Positions 55,680-63,817 of a stretch of 64,000 nt of DNA are shown piece by piece. How positions within the stretch are numbered: the stretch's first letter is position 1; each line of letters begins with the position of its first letter. The translations under genes were made by a program, and so were the position numbers. Source of the DNA: Devosia aurantiaca (GTDB taxonomy: Bacteria; Pseudomonadota; Alphaproteobacteria; Rhizobiales; Devosiaceae); contig NZ_JAALFG010000004.1 in assembly GCF_011058215.1 (NCBI RefSeq), forward strand, positions 1-64,000, in the 5' to 3' direction. A model generated the notes under the pieces. That model saw nothing but the letters and a program-made list of their open reading frames with translations, had not been told where the DNA came from and searched no databases.

Positions 55680-57304
55680 ATGCCTTTAGCAAGATGGACC
55701 GGCCTCGTGCAGGACGGCAACGGCAACGCCGTGGCTGGAGCACAGGTCGAGGTGCGGCGGGAAAGCGACAATGCACTTGTGGCGCTGTTCTCGGATCCGA
55801 ATGGTACGGCGGCTCTGGGCAATCCCTTCACGGCCGCCGATGCCACAGTCTGGTTCCATGTCGCTGGCGGCGCCTATCGTGTCAAAGCGTCGGTCGGAGC
55901 CTTCGAGCAAGTCTGGCGCTATGTTGGCATTGGCACTGCCAGCCAACTTGACATCGAGGATGCCATCAACGGCGCCCGGTATGACGTCATGGTCAGCACC
56001 ATGTCAGACCGGGCAGCCTATAACGGCGAGGGCGCCTTGTTTGCCGTGTTCGTGGCCGACGTCGGCAACAGCTTTGGCGCCGCCAATGCCGGGCGCTCGG
56101 CGATCTTTGCCAAGAAGTCGGCGACGTCGGGCGACTGGACCGACCCCGCCTATATGACGGGCCCGATCTATGCGTTCGAAGCCGGCACCACGACGACGGG
56201 ACCGGCAGGCAGCGATGCCAGTTTCAGCATCACGCCGACGGCGCAAGGCGGAAAGCTCAACCTCACCTTGCCGCGCGGCAATACCGGTGCGCCGGGTGCG
56301 GCCGGTGCGGATGGCCGCGATCCTGGTATCCTGCTTACCTGGTCGACGAACACCGCCGACAGCGATCCGACTGACGGCATTGTCAAAGCCAGCAACGCCG
56401 ATCTCTCCGCGGCCGCCTTCCTCTATGTCGACAATGTCAACCGCGCCGGCTCGTCGCTGATCAACTTTCTCGACCGTCTCGACGACAGCACGAGCCCGAT
56501 CAAGGGCGAACTCACCCTGACGCGGGTGTCCGATAACGCGCAGGCCATTTTCGCCGTCGTCTCGGCCGTGGCCGCGTCGGGATACTTCAAGGTCGGCGTC
56601 ACCGGTCATTCTGGCGCGACAGCATTCGGCAATGGCCAGCCCGTCAGCTTCCAGTTCACCCGCACCGGCAACGCCGGCTCTGGCGACGGCGACGTCAAAG
56701 GCCCGGTTTCGTCAGTCGGCGGACGCATTGCTGTGTTCGACGGTACGTCCGGTAAGCTGTTGGCTCAGGGCGGGGTCGCCATTGCCGATCTGCAGCCTGC
56801 AGATGCCGACCTCACGGCGATCGCGGCGCTGACCACCACGACCTATGGTCGTGCGCTTCTGACGCTGGCGAACCAGGGCGCTCTGATGGCGCTCCTGTTG
56901 CTAAGTTCGACTACGGCTGCGGGTATCATCGAGCAGGCGACCGCCGGAGAGGTTCGAAGCGGCCTAGCTGATCGCGCCATAGCGCCCGACGTCGCCCAGG
57001 CGGCAATGGCATGGGTGGCGGGCCCGGCTGATGCTTCAACAATGACGTTCGATCAGGCTGCTGGCGTGAACCAGACAGCGACTGCGACGGCCGCGCGGAC
57101 CATCACTGCAAGCAATCTCAAAAACGGCCTGCCGCTGACGATCGTCTTCACCGGCAACTTTGCCCACACCTATGACACGGCAGCTTTCGACTTCACGGAG
57201 GTTGGCGGTGTGCCCATATCGCCGCTGTGGCCCGTATACCTCGTTTCGGGGTCGTTCGTGGCGGCAAGGTCAGGGTCCACACCGTTGCGGAGACAGGCGC
57301 GTGA
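55680..57304 (+). CDS. Tail fibre protein with collagen-like segment, one frameshift
   Basis: About 541 residues. The N-terminal beta-sandwich (VQDGNGNAVAGAQVEVRRES) is like carboxypeptidase-regulatory domains. A short collagen-like run GNTGAPGAAGADGRD lies at about 203-217. The rest is beta-rich. A missing G near 57260 changes the end; repaired, it reads FVGGKVRVHTVAETGA and stops at 57302-57304, sharing GTGA with the next gene. It probably forms a trimeric fibre for host binding. Confidence 0.7.
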
Positions 57305-57951
57305 CGCTGCCGGGATGGTTTCGTCAGCGGCGAAAGCGCGGGAAGCCGGTGATCTCGCCAGTTGGTCTGCTGGCCTATTATCCGCTCGACGCAGACGCGT
57401 CTGACGCCTATGGCACTTTTCCAGGCACGCCGACCAGCGTCTCGTTTGTGCCCGGCAAGATCAGGGGTGCGGCCAGCTTCAACGGATCGTCGAGCAAGAT
57501 AGCGGTTCCGATCCAGTCGGCCATGGCGACCAATTTCAGCTTGGCTGCATGGATCAACTTTGCAGCCACTGGAACGCTATTCCTCAACGGAACGCAGAGT
57601 GGTCGTTCCCGCTTCGCCATCTTGTCAGACGGCCGACTTCGCTTCACCGAAGACAATATCGCCGACTACACCTTCACGCCGGTTCTGGCCTTCAACACTT
57701 GGTACCATATCGTCTTTGTAAAGAACGGCAACAGCGGCGCTAACCTAACGCTGTACGTGAACGGCGTCGCTTCCGGTTCGGTCTCCGTAGGCACGATCAC
57801 CACGCCTTCTGGGACGGCCTATATCGGCGCGAACAATACCACCACGTTCTGGAGCGGTCTTCTCGATGACATCAGCCTTTGGAGCCGGGTTCTGACGGCC
57901 GATGAAATCGCCAAACTCGCCAGCGGCACGGCTGGCATTGCTACCCGATAG
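57301..57951 (+). CDS. LamG/concanavalin-type lectin-like tail protein
   Basis: 216 residues from GTG 57301. After a basic start (TLPGWFRQRRKRGKP) comes a LamG-like domain: LLAYYPLDADASDAYGTFPG, AASFNGSSSKIAV, FSLAAWINFAATGTLFLNGT, TWYHIVFVKNGNSG, LYVNGVASGS and GLLDDISLWSRVLTADEI. These domains bind glycans, so this is likely a receptor-recognition part of the tail. It overlaps the fibre stop by three bases. Confidence 0.82.
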   Translation: MTLPGWFRQRRKRGKPVISPVGLLAYYPLDADASDAYGTFPGTPTSVSFVPGKIRGAASFNGSSSKIAVPIQSAMATNFSLAAWINFAATGTLFLNGTQSGRSRFAILSDGRLRFTEDNIADYTFTPVLAFNTWYHIVFVKNGNSGANLTLYVNGVASGSVSVGTITTPSGTAYIGANNTTTFWSGLLDDISLWSRVLTADEIAKLASGTAGIATR

Positions 57952-57962
57952 GAGGCCAGAGC

Positions 57963-58484
57963 ATGCTTGCATATAAAGGGGACGACGTTTCCTGGATCGA
58001 ATGGCAGGGCGAGCCGCGGCCGCTGAATGGCGAAGGCGCTTGGGAGCTGCCGCGCAATGCCGGCGACACCTATAGCTGGCAGCGGCTGCGCACCTTCGGG
58101 CTCTACCGGGTCGAGCAAGGCGAGCTCCCGGCCGGGAAGGTCGTGACGGCGCGGTCGCTCGAAGATCACAACGGCCGGCCGCGAGAGGTGCTGACACTCG
58201 ACGATGCGCCGATCGTCATGGAGCCCTACCAGGTCTACCGCTCCACCTTCATCAGTCGAATGGATTTTGATCCGGAAGCAGGGATAGACGAGGTCGGCAA
58301 GCTGGAGGCTGTGCTGAACGGGCATGGGAATGCCAAGCTGCGCCAGATGTTCTACGCCGTCGAATATTTCGTCTCCGATGATCCGCTCTTTGCCGTGCTG
58401 CATTGGACTGTGGCGATGGCGCTGTCGGTGGATGGAGAGGCTCCGAACATTGAGAGGGCGGACGAGCTATTGGCGCCAAGCTGA
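57963..58484 (+). CDS. Hypothetical protein, tail end region
   Basis: 173 residues, acidic (MLAYKGDDVSWIEWQGEPRP, WQRLRTFGLYRVEQGELPAG). It is placed after the fibre and lectin genes, like fibre-assembly or tail-attached proteins. No family recognised. Confidence 0.5.
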   Translation: MLAYKGDDVSWIEWQGEPRPLNGEGAWELPRNAGDTYSWQRLRTFGLYRVEQGELPAGKVVTARSLEDHNGRPREVLTLDDAPIVMEPYQVYRSTFISRMDFDPEAGIDEVGKLEAVLNGHGNAKLRQMFYAVEYFVSDDPLFAVLHWTVAMALSVDGEAPNIERADELLAPS

Positions 58485-58591
58485 GTGGCGCAAAATGGCA
58501 ACATCTAGGCTGCCCCTCTTCCGTTGCCACGCTTAACCCTTGTTAATCCAACGGGCGAAGCGCATGACACGCCATCTTTGAGGGGTCTCAC

Positions 58592-59479
58592 ATGCGCAAG
58601 TTTCTTATTTCGATGGCCGCGCTCAGCGCTGCGATCGTCCCAGCTGCTGCAGCCGATCTATATCTGCCAGCACCAGAAGAGGTGATGGGCTACGATCTTC
58701 CCGCCGTGAGCGGCATCAACGGCAAGGCTGAAGTTCTCGGCGGCTTCCGCAATCTTGATGGCGACGACAGCTTTGTCGGCGCTATCGGCGGTACCGTGTC
58801 CATTCCTGTGGGTCACAGCTTCGGTGTCCAGCTCGATGCTGCGGCTTCAATGAGCGATGACGACACCGCAGTCGGTGGCGCGATCCACGCCTTTATGCGT
58901 GATCCTTCGTCCTACCTTATCGGCATCACCGCCGGTGTGGTTCGTACCGACAACGGCAATACTCTCAGCGCTGTCGGCGCCGAAGGCGAGCTCTATCTCG
59001 ATCGCATCTCGCTCGAAGCCTGGGCTGGTTATGCCCGCCTCGACTATAATGATGATTTCGCCATCGATGATCTGGACGGCGGTTTCTTCATCGGCGATGT
59101 CGCCTGGTACGCCAATGATAACTGGCGTCTGGCGATCGGCGGTTCCTACATTCTCGAAGAGGCGTCCCTCAATCTCTCGACCGAATACCAGTTCGACACC
59201 CTGCCGTTCTCGGTGACCGGCCAGGTAAGCTTTGCTGAAGACGACAACATCACGGCGACCATCGGCCTTCGCGGCTATTTCGGCGCTCCATCCGATCGCA
59301 CCCTTATCGAACGTCACCGTCAGGACGATCCTCAGAACCGGGCTCTTGGGCTTATCGGTTCTACAGCCGGACAGATTTTCGAAGGTGCGCCACCGGAAGT
59401 GATTGAGCCGCCGGCGGAAGAGCCGTGCCTTCCCCCTTACTTTGAAGTAAACGGGGAATGTATCGACTCACGAGGTTGA
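58592..59479 (+). CDS. Outer-membrane beta-barrel protein, probable lysogenic-conversion gene
   Basis: 295 residues with a signal peptide (MRKFLISMAALSAAIVPAAA, cleavage near AAAADL). The mature part shows alternating strands and aromatic residues of an 8-10 strand barrel (GVQLDAAASMSDDDTAVGGA, WYANDNWRLAIGGSYILEEA). The end has a Cys pair (EEPCLPPYFEVNGECIDS). It has its own terminator. An outer-membrane protein in a prophage may alter surface receptors or exclude other phages; that role is inferred. Confidence 0.72.
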   Translation: MRKFLISMAALSAAIVPAAAADLYLPAPEEVMGYDLPAVSGINGKAEVLGGFRNLDGDDSFVGAIGGTVSIPVGHSFGVQLDAAASMSDDDTAVGGAIHAFMRDPSSYLIGITAGVVRTDNGNTLSAVGAEGELYLDRISLEAWAGYARLDYNDDFAIDDLDGGFFIGDVAWYANDNWRLAIGGSYILEEASLNLSTEYQFDTLPFSVTGQVSFAEDDNITATIGLRGYFGAPSDRTLIERHRQDDPQNRALGLIGSTAGQIFEGAPPEVIEPPAEEPCLPPYFEVNGECIDSRG

Positions 59480-59493
59480 AGGTTGAATGTAAA

Positions 59494-59517
59494 GGCGGTT
59501 CTTCGGAGCCGCCTTTT
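59494..59517 (+). terminator. Rho-independent terminator after the outer-membrane gene
   Basis: GGCGGtTC-TTCG-GAgCCGCC followed by TTTTT, 14 bases past the stop. It makes the outer-membrane gene a separate transcription unit. Confidence 0.8.
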
Positions 59518-59639
59518 TCTTGCGGCCTGCGCTTCTGCAGCTCTCGGTGCTGCCGTTCACCTTCGAGCGAAACACACTTCTGGACGAAAATAGCCGGCCA
59601 GTGCACTCTCGTCCCTGCAATGCTTGTGGGGGCAAGTCT

Positions 59640-59885
59640 ATGTTCTTTGTCGCAGTCGGTAATCTCGTCGCCTGGCTGACGTTCCTTCTTGGTAGTGCGC
59701 AGCTGGGTCTGGCGCTTTTCATTGCCTGGCGCCCCGATGCGGCAGAGCGAGCCTGGATGGCAGAGCGATACCTCAATTCATCGAGCGGTAGCGCAATCAA
59801 TGAGGCTGTGCTCATGATCGGCTTCTCGCTTGTACTCGGCATCCTGGCGAGCATTGGTAAATCGTTGCGCGAGCAACAGCAGTGA
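59640..59885 (+). CDS. Small membrane protein, two helices
   Basis: 81 residues from ATG 59640. Helix 1 VGNLVAWLTFLLGSAQLGLA, helix 2 EAVLMIGFSLVLGILASI, with a basic C-terminus. An earlier in-frame ATG at 59520 would add a non-hydrophobic extension and is less likely. Possible moron or accessory lysis protein. Confidence 0.5.
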   Translation: MFFVAVGNLVAWLTFLLGSAQLGLALFIAWRPDAAERAWMAERYLNSSSGSAINEAVLMIGFSLVLGILASIGKSLREQQQ

Positions 59886-60154
59886 TGCGTGCGGCCGCGC
59901 TACAGCCGAAATATCATTTCCAGATGGACCGCGAGGTCATGAAGGTGGTGAGCGTCAAATTTCACCGCGGCCTTTTGAGGGTCGGCGTCAGCTATGCGAC
60001 CGACCAGGGTCTTATCGCTGATGACCAGGCCGAAATGGCGGTTATCGGCCAGCCAACGGCTGAAGTCGGAAAACTCGGCCTCTATCTGAAGTGCCGGGTC
60101 CAGCCGATCTCGTGGCTTCCCCAGCTGGTGCTTCGGCGCCGCCGGTTCTTTTGA
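59882..60154 (+). CDS. Doubtful small protein coupled to the upstream membrane gene
   Basis: 90 residues (VKFHRGLLRVGVSYATDQGL). The GTG overlaps the previous stop, which supports translation. However, the opposite strand also reads protein-like across 60269 to 59900 if one base is restored near 60153 (EIEIDWDAQQRLRNQIVWLV, then LQIEAEFSDFSRWLADNRHF). Which strand is coding is unresolved. Confidence 0.3.
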   Translation: MMRAAALQPKYHFQMDREVMKVVSVKFHRGLLRVGVSYATDQGLIADDQAEMAVIGQPTAEVGKLGLYLKCRVQPISWLPQLVLRRRRFF

Positions 60155-60341
60155 CGACAAGCCAAACGATCTGGTTTCGCAGGCGCTGCTGAGCGTCCCA
60201 GTCGATTTCTATTTCCACGTGAGCCCTCCCAAGCTGAGCCATTGAGGCACGGGCCGAAGGCGCACGCAATCCAACATCAACAGGTGCCTTCCATGGGTAA
60301 TATCAACGCGGAAGCTGCCGGTGATGGTCATAACTGCGGGG

Positions 60342-60414
60342 TGGAGGGCTGGCCTGGACTTGAACCAGGAAACCAGGAGTTGCAATCCCGTGCGTTAACT
60401 TCCGCCACCAGTCC
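60342..60414 (-). tRNA. tRNA-Cys (GCA), phage-encoded
   Basis: A 73-nt cloverleaf on the minus strand: acceptor GGACTGG with CCAGCCC (one A-C mismatch), D-arm GCGG...CGC, anticodon arm CGGGA-TTGCAAC-TCCTG (anticodon GCA), T-arm CCTGG-TTCAAGT-CCAGG perfect, discriminator T and encoded CCA. The D-loop lacks the usual GG pair. It lies between moron and lysis genes. Confidence 0.75.
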
Positions 60415-60483
60415 ACGTACTCACTAAACCGATTTTAGTTTCGCGCCGGCAACGCCGATTTTAGCATCTGGTTAACGCATACC

Positions 60484-60513
60484 AAAAAGCCCCAGCCCTG
60501 GACGGCTGAGGCT
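60484..60513 (-). terminator. Rho-independent terminator, minus strand
   Basis: On the minus strand AGCCTCAGCC-GTCCAG-GGCTGGGGCT is followed by TTTTT. It could end transcription of the secreted-protein gene at 60773-61097 before the tRNA-Cys. A second hairpin, GGCGGGTAT...ATACCCGCC at 60664-60699, lies between without a T-run. Confidence 0.55.
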
Positions 60514-60772
60514 TCTGACTACGATGCGCGCACACGGTACATTTCGCGCGGTACAAACATGCCGGATCAAACTGAATATGGGCTTAACAGCTGGCTCAAA
60601 GCGCCGAACACGGTGGCTAATTTCGACTAGCATGCCAGAGACCGAGAGGTATCCACCGAGAGGGGCGGGTATAAGCGTTCAGCGCCGCCCATACCCGCCA
60701 CCGCGATGAATAGCGTAGCAGAACTTAACTTATGATAATCGCGCTATAACGTTGGCTATGCGCTTTCTAGGA

Positions 60773-61097
60773 TCAGTCCCGAAAGGAAAATTGGGACAGT
60801 TCACAGACGTTCTGGTTGGCTGCAGTGACACGGTCGCCATCCTCAAAAACGGCTAGGAAGTCATATCTGCAGTAGCCAGTTCCGTCGTCGATGTTGATCA
60901 CGATGCTCTGCCCAGAAGGCAGAACGCTCGAGCCAAGGATGTCCTCCTCCCAGTCGTTTGTGCCGGTATTCGACGCATAGAACTCCCTGATCGTGAGAAC
61001 TCAGGTTGTTGATCTGGACCCGACGATCCAATGCCGATGCGCTGGTAACGCTCACGGCGAGGATAGCGAGCGCTAACCCCGTAACAGTAGTTTTCAT
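60773..61097 (-). CDS. Small secreted FYASN-type protein, one frameshift
   Basis: 107 residues after removal of one base near 61000. Signal peptide MKTTVTGLALAILAVSVTSA, then LTIREFYASNTGTNDWEEDI, LGSSVLPSGQSIVINIDDGT and GYCRYDFLAVFEDGDRV. This matches a small secreted family common in Alphaproteobacteria, recalled from memory and of unknown function. Two Cys probably pair. On the strand opposite to lysis genes, so likely a moron. Confidence 0.65.
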
Positions 61098-61211
61098 GAT
61101 TATCCCCCAAGGCGACCTCAGCGCCGCTTTATCGATACTGTTCGGGACACGATATAACAAGTAGCTGCGTAGCCGTTACTTGTTTGGTGCTGACAGGTAG
61201 GCACGTTTAAG

Positions 61212-61232
61212 AAAAAGCCCCAGCTGCTGGGG
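61212..61232 (-). terminator. Rho-independent terminator, minus strand
   Basis: On the minus strand CCCCAGC-A-GCTGGGG followed by CTTTTT. A second similar hairpin, CCCCGGC...GCCGGGG then TCTTTT, lies at 61338-61362. No minus-strand gene is seen to their right, so they may bound a small RNA or stop antisense transcription. Confidence 0.55.
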
Positions 61233-61452
61233 AGGAGCTGAGGCCTTATCCTTGGAGAGTGCCAGCATGCTCTGAGGGCACCGTTGCTGACAGGCGATTG
61301 AACAGCCGGGCGCCCAACTAAGTTCCAGGCTCTCGCGAAAAGACCCCGGCTCATGGCCGGGGCAAGTCTCACCCACGGAGATGCGCCCCCGCAGGTGAGA
61401 GAACAACGCTGCCAGGCGGGCGATAGACTCAGATTATCAACAGGAGGCCGTT

Positions 61453-62094
61453 ATGGCCGAGAAGAACTTCGCCGCGGCGTTGCCGGCGGTGCTCGCCCAT
61501 GAGGGTGGGTATGTCGACCATCCGTCCGATCCGGGCGGTGCGACCAATCTAGGTATCACGCGCAAGACGCTGGCACGCTGGCGCAATATTTCGCCCTGGA
61601 CCTCGCTGCCCAAGTCCGCTGTTAAGGCGCTCAGCCGTGACGAGGCGGCCGCCATCTACAAAGACCGCTATTGGGACGATGTGCGTGGCGATGACCTGCC
61701 GGCGGGCCTCGACTATGCGCTCTTCGACTACGCCGTAAACAGCGGGTCCGCACGCGCTGCCATTACGCTGCAAACCATTGTCGGCGTCGCGCCCGATGGG
61801 GAAGTCGGCCCAATCACCCTTGCTGCGACCGCAAAGCTGCCGGTGAAGACGCTGATCGTTGACCTGTGCTCGCAGCGCCTGGCATTCCTCGAGCGCTTGT
61901 CGACTTACCCTGTGTTCGGTCGCGGCTGGAAAAAGCGCGTCGATGGTGTCCGAGTGCTGGCCATGAAGATGGCCGACCAACCTGCTGTCGGCACTCCCGC
62001 ACCGGAACCCAAGCCCGTCAAGTCCGACATCAGGGTCCGCCAGCATATCCAGATCATCCGCGCCGAACTCGACGCGCTTGAAGCCGCGCTCTAG
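61453..62094 (+). CDS. Endolysin, glycoside hydrolase family 108 (muramidase)
   Basis: 213 residues. HEGGYVDHPSDPGGATNLGI is the GH108 catalytic motif with the Glu, followed by AIYKDRYWDDVRGDDLPAGL and the peptidoglycan-binding domain GVAPDGEVGPITL. It cleaves the glycan backbone of peptidoglycan for lysis. The ATG is preceded by ACAGGAGG. No signal peptide, so it needs the holin-type proteins that follow. Confidence 0.9.
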   Translation: MAEKNFAAALPAVLAHEGGYVDHPSDPGGATNLGITRKTLARWRNISPWTSLPKSAVKALSRDEAAAIYKDRYWDDVRGDDLPAGLDYALFDYAVNSGSARAAITLQTIVGVAPDGEVGPITLAATAKLPVKTLIVDLCSQRLAFLERLSTYPVFGRGWKKRVDGVRVLAMKMADQPAVGTPAPEPKPVKSDIRVRQHIQIIRAELDALEAAL

Positions 62095-62125
62095 CGCAAA
62101 CCCCTCACATCAACGGAGACTACCC

Positions 62126-62647
62126 ATGCGACTGCTTAAGCAGGCGGCGATGTTTGCTGCCCTCATGTTCGTTGCCGTGCTTGCCATCTATCCGGCGGCG
62201 GCCTTCGCCCAGGCCGTAGCGACAGATCCTGTCGTCGTTACGCAGCCGAGCTTTCTGTCCGAGCTGATTGTTGCTCTGGTGCCGATCTTCGGCCTGGTCG
62301 TCACCACGCTGGTCGGAATCGGCCTGGCCTTCCTCAAGCAGAAGACGGGGATTGATGTTGAGGCCCAGCATCGCGCTGCGCTTCAATCCGCGCTGCTGAA
62401 CGGCATTCTTTTCGCCATACAGCGGATGGGGTGGGTGCAAGGCCAGCCTACTGATCGGCTCCTGGCGGCTGCCCGCGGCTACGTCGAACAGTCCGTGCCT
62501 GATGCTCTGGTGAAGTTTGGAATCGACGCTGCTACCGACGTTGGCCGCGCGACGCTCGATCAGTTGCTGACGCCGAAGCTTCCGGTCCCTCCCGGCACGG
62601 TCATGCCGAATGGCGACGTTTTGATCGGCCGGGCGCCGCAGCCATGA
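62126..62647 (+). CDS. Holin-like membrane protein
   Basis: 173 residues with an N-terminal hydrophobic segment that looks like a signal or membrane anchor (FAALMFVAVLAIYPAAAFAQ), a second helix (ELIVALVPIFGLVVTTLVGI) and a helical soluble C-terminus. The position between endolysin and further membrane genes and the coupling (ATGA) suggest a holin or holin-associated protein. Family unproven. Confidence 0.6.
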   Translation: MRLLKQAAMFAALMFVAVLAIYPAAAFAQAVATDPVVVTQPSFLSELIVALVPIFGLVVTTLVGIGLAFLKQKTGIDVEAQHRAALQSALLNGILFAIQRMGWVQGQPTDRLLAAARGYVEQSVPDALVKFGIDAATDVGRATLDQLLTPKLPVPPGTVMPNGDVLIGRAPQP

Positions 62648-63102
62648 GCCAAGTCCCGCACGCCGGGCCTGGCCTCTGGATTCAGATCCAGCATCGGTTC
62701 GGCCCTCGCATGATGGAATGGTTCATGGCCTTCCACACAGCCCTATTCGGCGTCGTCCTGGTGATGACGCCGGGCCTCTTCGAACAACCAGCATGGGCAG
62801 GTTTCCGCGGCATCTTTCAGGAATCAGAGGCGCGCTTGGGCTGGCTGATGGTGATCCTCGGCGTTGCTCGGATCGGCGGCCTCATCGTGAACGGCGCCCG
62901 CAAACACGTTACGCCAATGATCCGCCAGGTGTCTGCCGGCATCGGTTGCATGATTTGGTTCGGAATCGTCTACGGCTTTGCCACCTCTGGCGTCGTCAGC
63001 ACCTGGCTAGCCATCTATCCGCTCTTCGGCATCGGCGAGCTGGTCAACATTCACCGCGCTGCGCACGACCAAGGGGAAACGCGGAATGGAAAAGCTTCTT
63101 GA
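62644..63102 (+). CDS. Four-helix membrane protein of the lysis cassette
   Basis: 152 residues with about four hydrophobic helices (AFHTALFGVVLVMTPGLF, LGWLMVILGVARIGGLIV, GIGCMIWFGIVYGFATSG, LAIYPLFGIGELVNI). Such proteins are frequent in lysis cassettes of Hyphomicrobiales prophages. Role unknown, perhaps a second holin or an antiholin. Confidence 0.55.
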   Translation: MSQVPHAGPGLWIQIQHRFGPRMMEWFMAFHTALFGVVLVMTPGLFEQPAWAGFRGIFQESEARLGWLMVILGVARIGGLIVNGARKHVTPMIRQVSAGIGCMIWFGIVYGFATSGVVSTWLAIYPLFGIGELVNIHRAAHDQGETRNGKAS

Positions 63103-63439
63103 TACGCTGGCCGGCCAGCCCTTGGCGCTCGTCGTCTTTGCCGTAGTGCTGGCGCTTATCTTCGGTGTTCGCTACTTGGGATTGTGGCAGGGGCAGAACG
63201 CGGCTCCATCGGTGAAGGATGGGCAGGCAGCTGTGGCAGCCGTCATCGTAGACCCTACCGCTCTCAATGCAGCAGCAGGAGAGGTTGCCGGACTATCGGT
63301 CACCATCACGGAAGCAATGGCCGTTTTCCGTGCTCACACCGCTGCGGTCGATCGGCAGAGCGACAAGATCCACGACCTCGAGGGCGGCATCGAGAAGCTG
63401 CGAGACCAGCTGGTTCATGTGGCAGCAAATATGAAGTAA
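63086..63439 (+). CDS. Membrane-anchored coiled-coil protein, spanin-like
   Basis: 117 residues. One N-terminal helix (PLALVVFAVVLALIFGVRYL), an Ala-rich linker, then a coiled coil (SDKIHDLEGGIEKLRDQLVH). The topology resembles an inner-membrane spanin (Rz), but no outer-membrane lipoprotein partner was found. It overlaps the preceding gene by 17 bases. Confidence 0.5.
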   Translation: MEKLLDTLAGQPLALVVFAVVLALIFGVRYLGLWQGQNAAPSVKDGQAAVAAVIVDPTALNAAAGEVAGLSVTITEAMAVFRAHTAAVDRQSDKIHDLEGGIEKLRDQLVHVAANMK

Positions 63440-63817
63440 GTGCCACCAACCCGCCTGCTTCCTATAGCCGGTTGCCTGGGGAGGTATTGGCGGAAGAGCT
63501 GGCCTCGGCGAAAGGGCAGGTGCGTTAGGTAGATGGAGGATCGAGGCTTGGTCTTTCAACCACTGCCATACCCAAGGCGGCATCCATCCATCTGCGGGAG
63601 CGTAAGGGTTGATCGGCAAAACCATAGAGTGATCTTCCACGCTCAGATGCTTGATAAACAAGTCCCTGATAAAGGATGGGCCACGATCTGAAACGACTAG
63701 CCAAGTGTCGCCAGTAACTCGGACCCAATCGCCAGCTTCGCTCATAAACGCGTCCACCAAAGCAGGGTTGATCGGTGAGCTAACCCATCTGACGATGACG
63801 ACGTAGATGGCCTTCAT
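63293..63817 (-). CDS. SinR/Cas2-like fold protein
   Basis: The first 95 residues look real: MKAIYVVIVRWVSS, then GDWVRVTGDTWLVVSDRGPS and GWMPPWVWQWLKDQ. This pattern (GDW...TWLV...GWLP..W.WL) is that of SinR-like proteins with a Cas2/VapD-type ferredoxin fold. The last 50 residues overlap the spanin-like gene antisense and are probably spurious, perhaps through another indel. The start overlaps the preceding minus-strand gene (ATGA). Confidence 0.5.
   Translation of the reverse strand: MKAIYVVIVRWVSSPINPALVDAFMSEAGDWVRVTGDTWLVVSDRGPSFIRDLFIKHLSVEDHSMVLPINPYAPADGWMPPWVWQWLKDQASILHLPNAPALSPRPALPPIPPQATGYRKQAGWWHLLHICCHMNQLVSQLLDAALEVVDLVALPIDRSGVSTENGHCFRDGDR

Larger units (their letters stand above)
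22057..63440. mobile_element. HK97-type siphovirus-like prophage carrying an arsenic-resistance cargo
   Basis: Starts beside the tRNA-Gln fragment with an integrase and runs through switch, replication-type genes, a 9.5-kb cargo block, packaging, capsid, neck, long-tail, receptor-binding, moron and lysis genes in the usual order. A tail tube, tape measure and tail-assembly chaperones without any contractile sheath gene indicate a siphovirus-like tail. The right attachment site is not seen, so the end given is only the last lysis gene; the element may continue beyond 64 kb. Most structural genes look intact. Confidence 0.8.

Noticed and set aside
59900..60269. Minus-strand two-part frame near the membrane gene
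   Set aside because: It reads protein-like only if one base is restored and has no ribosome site; left as an alternative to the plus-strand call rather than annotated.
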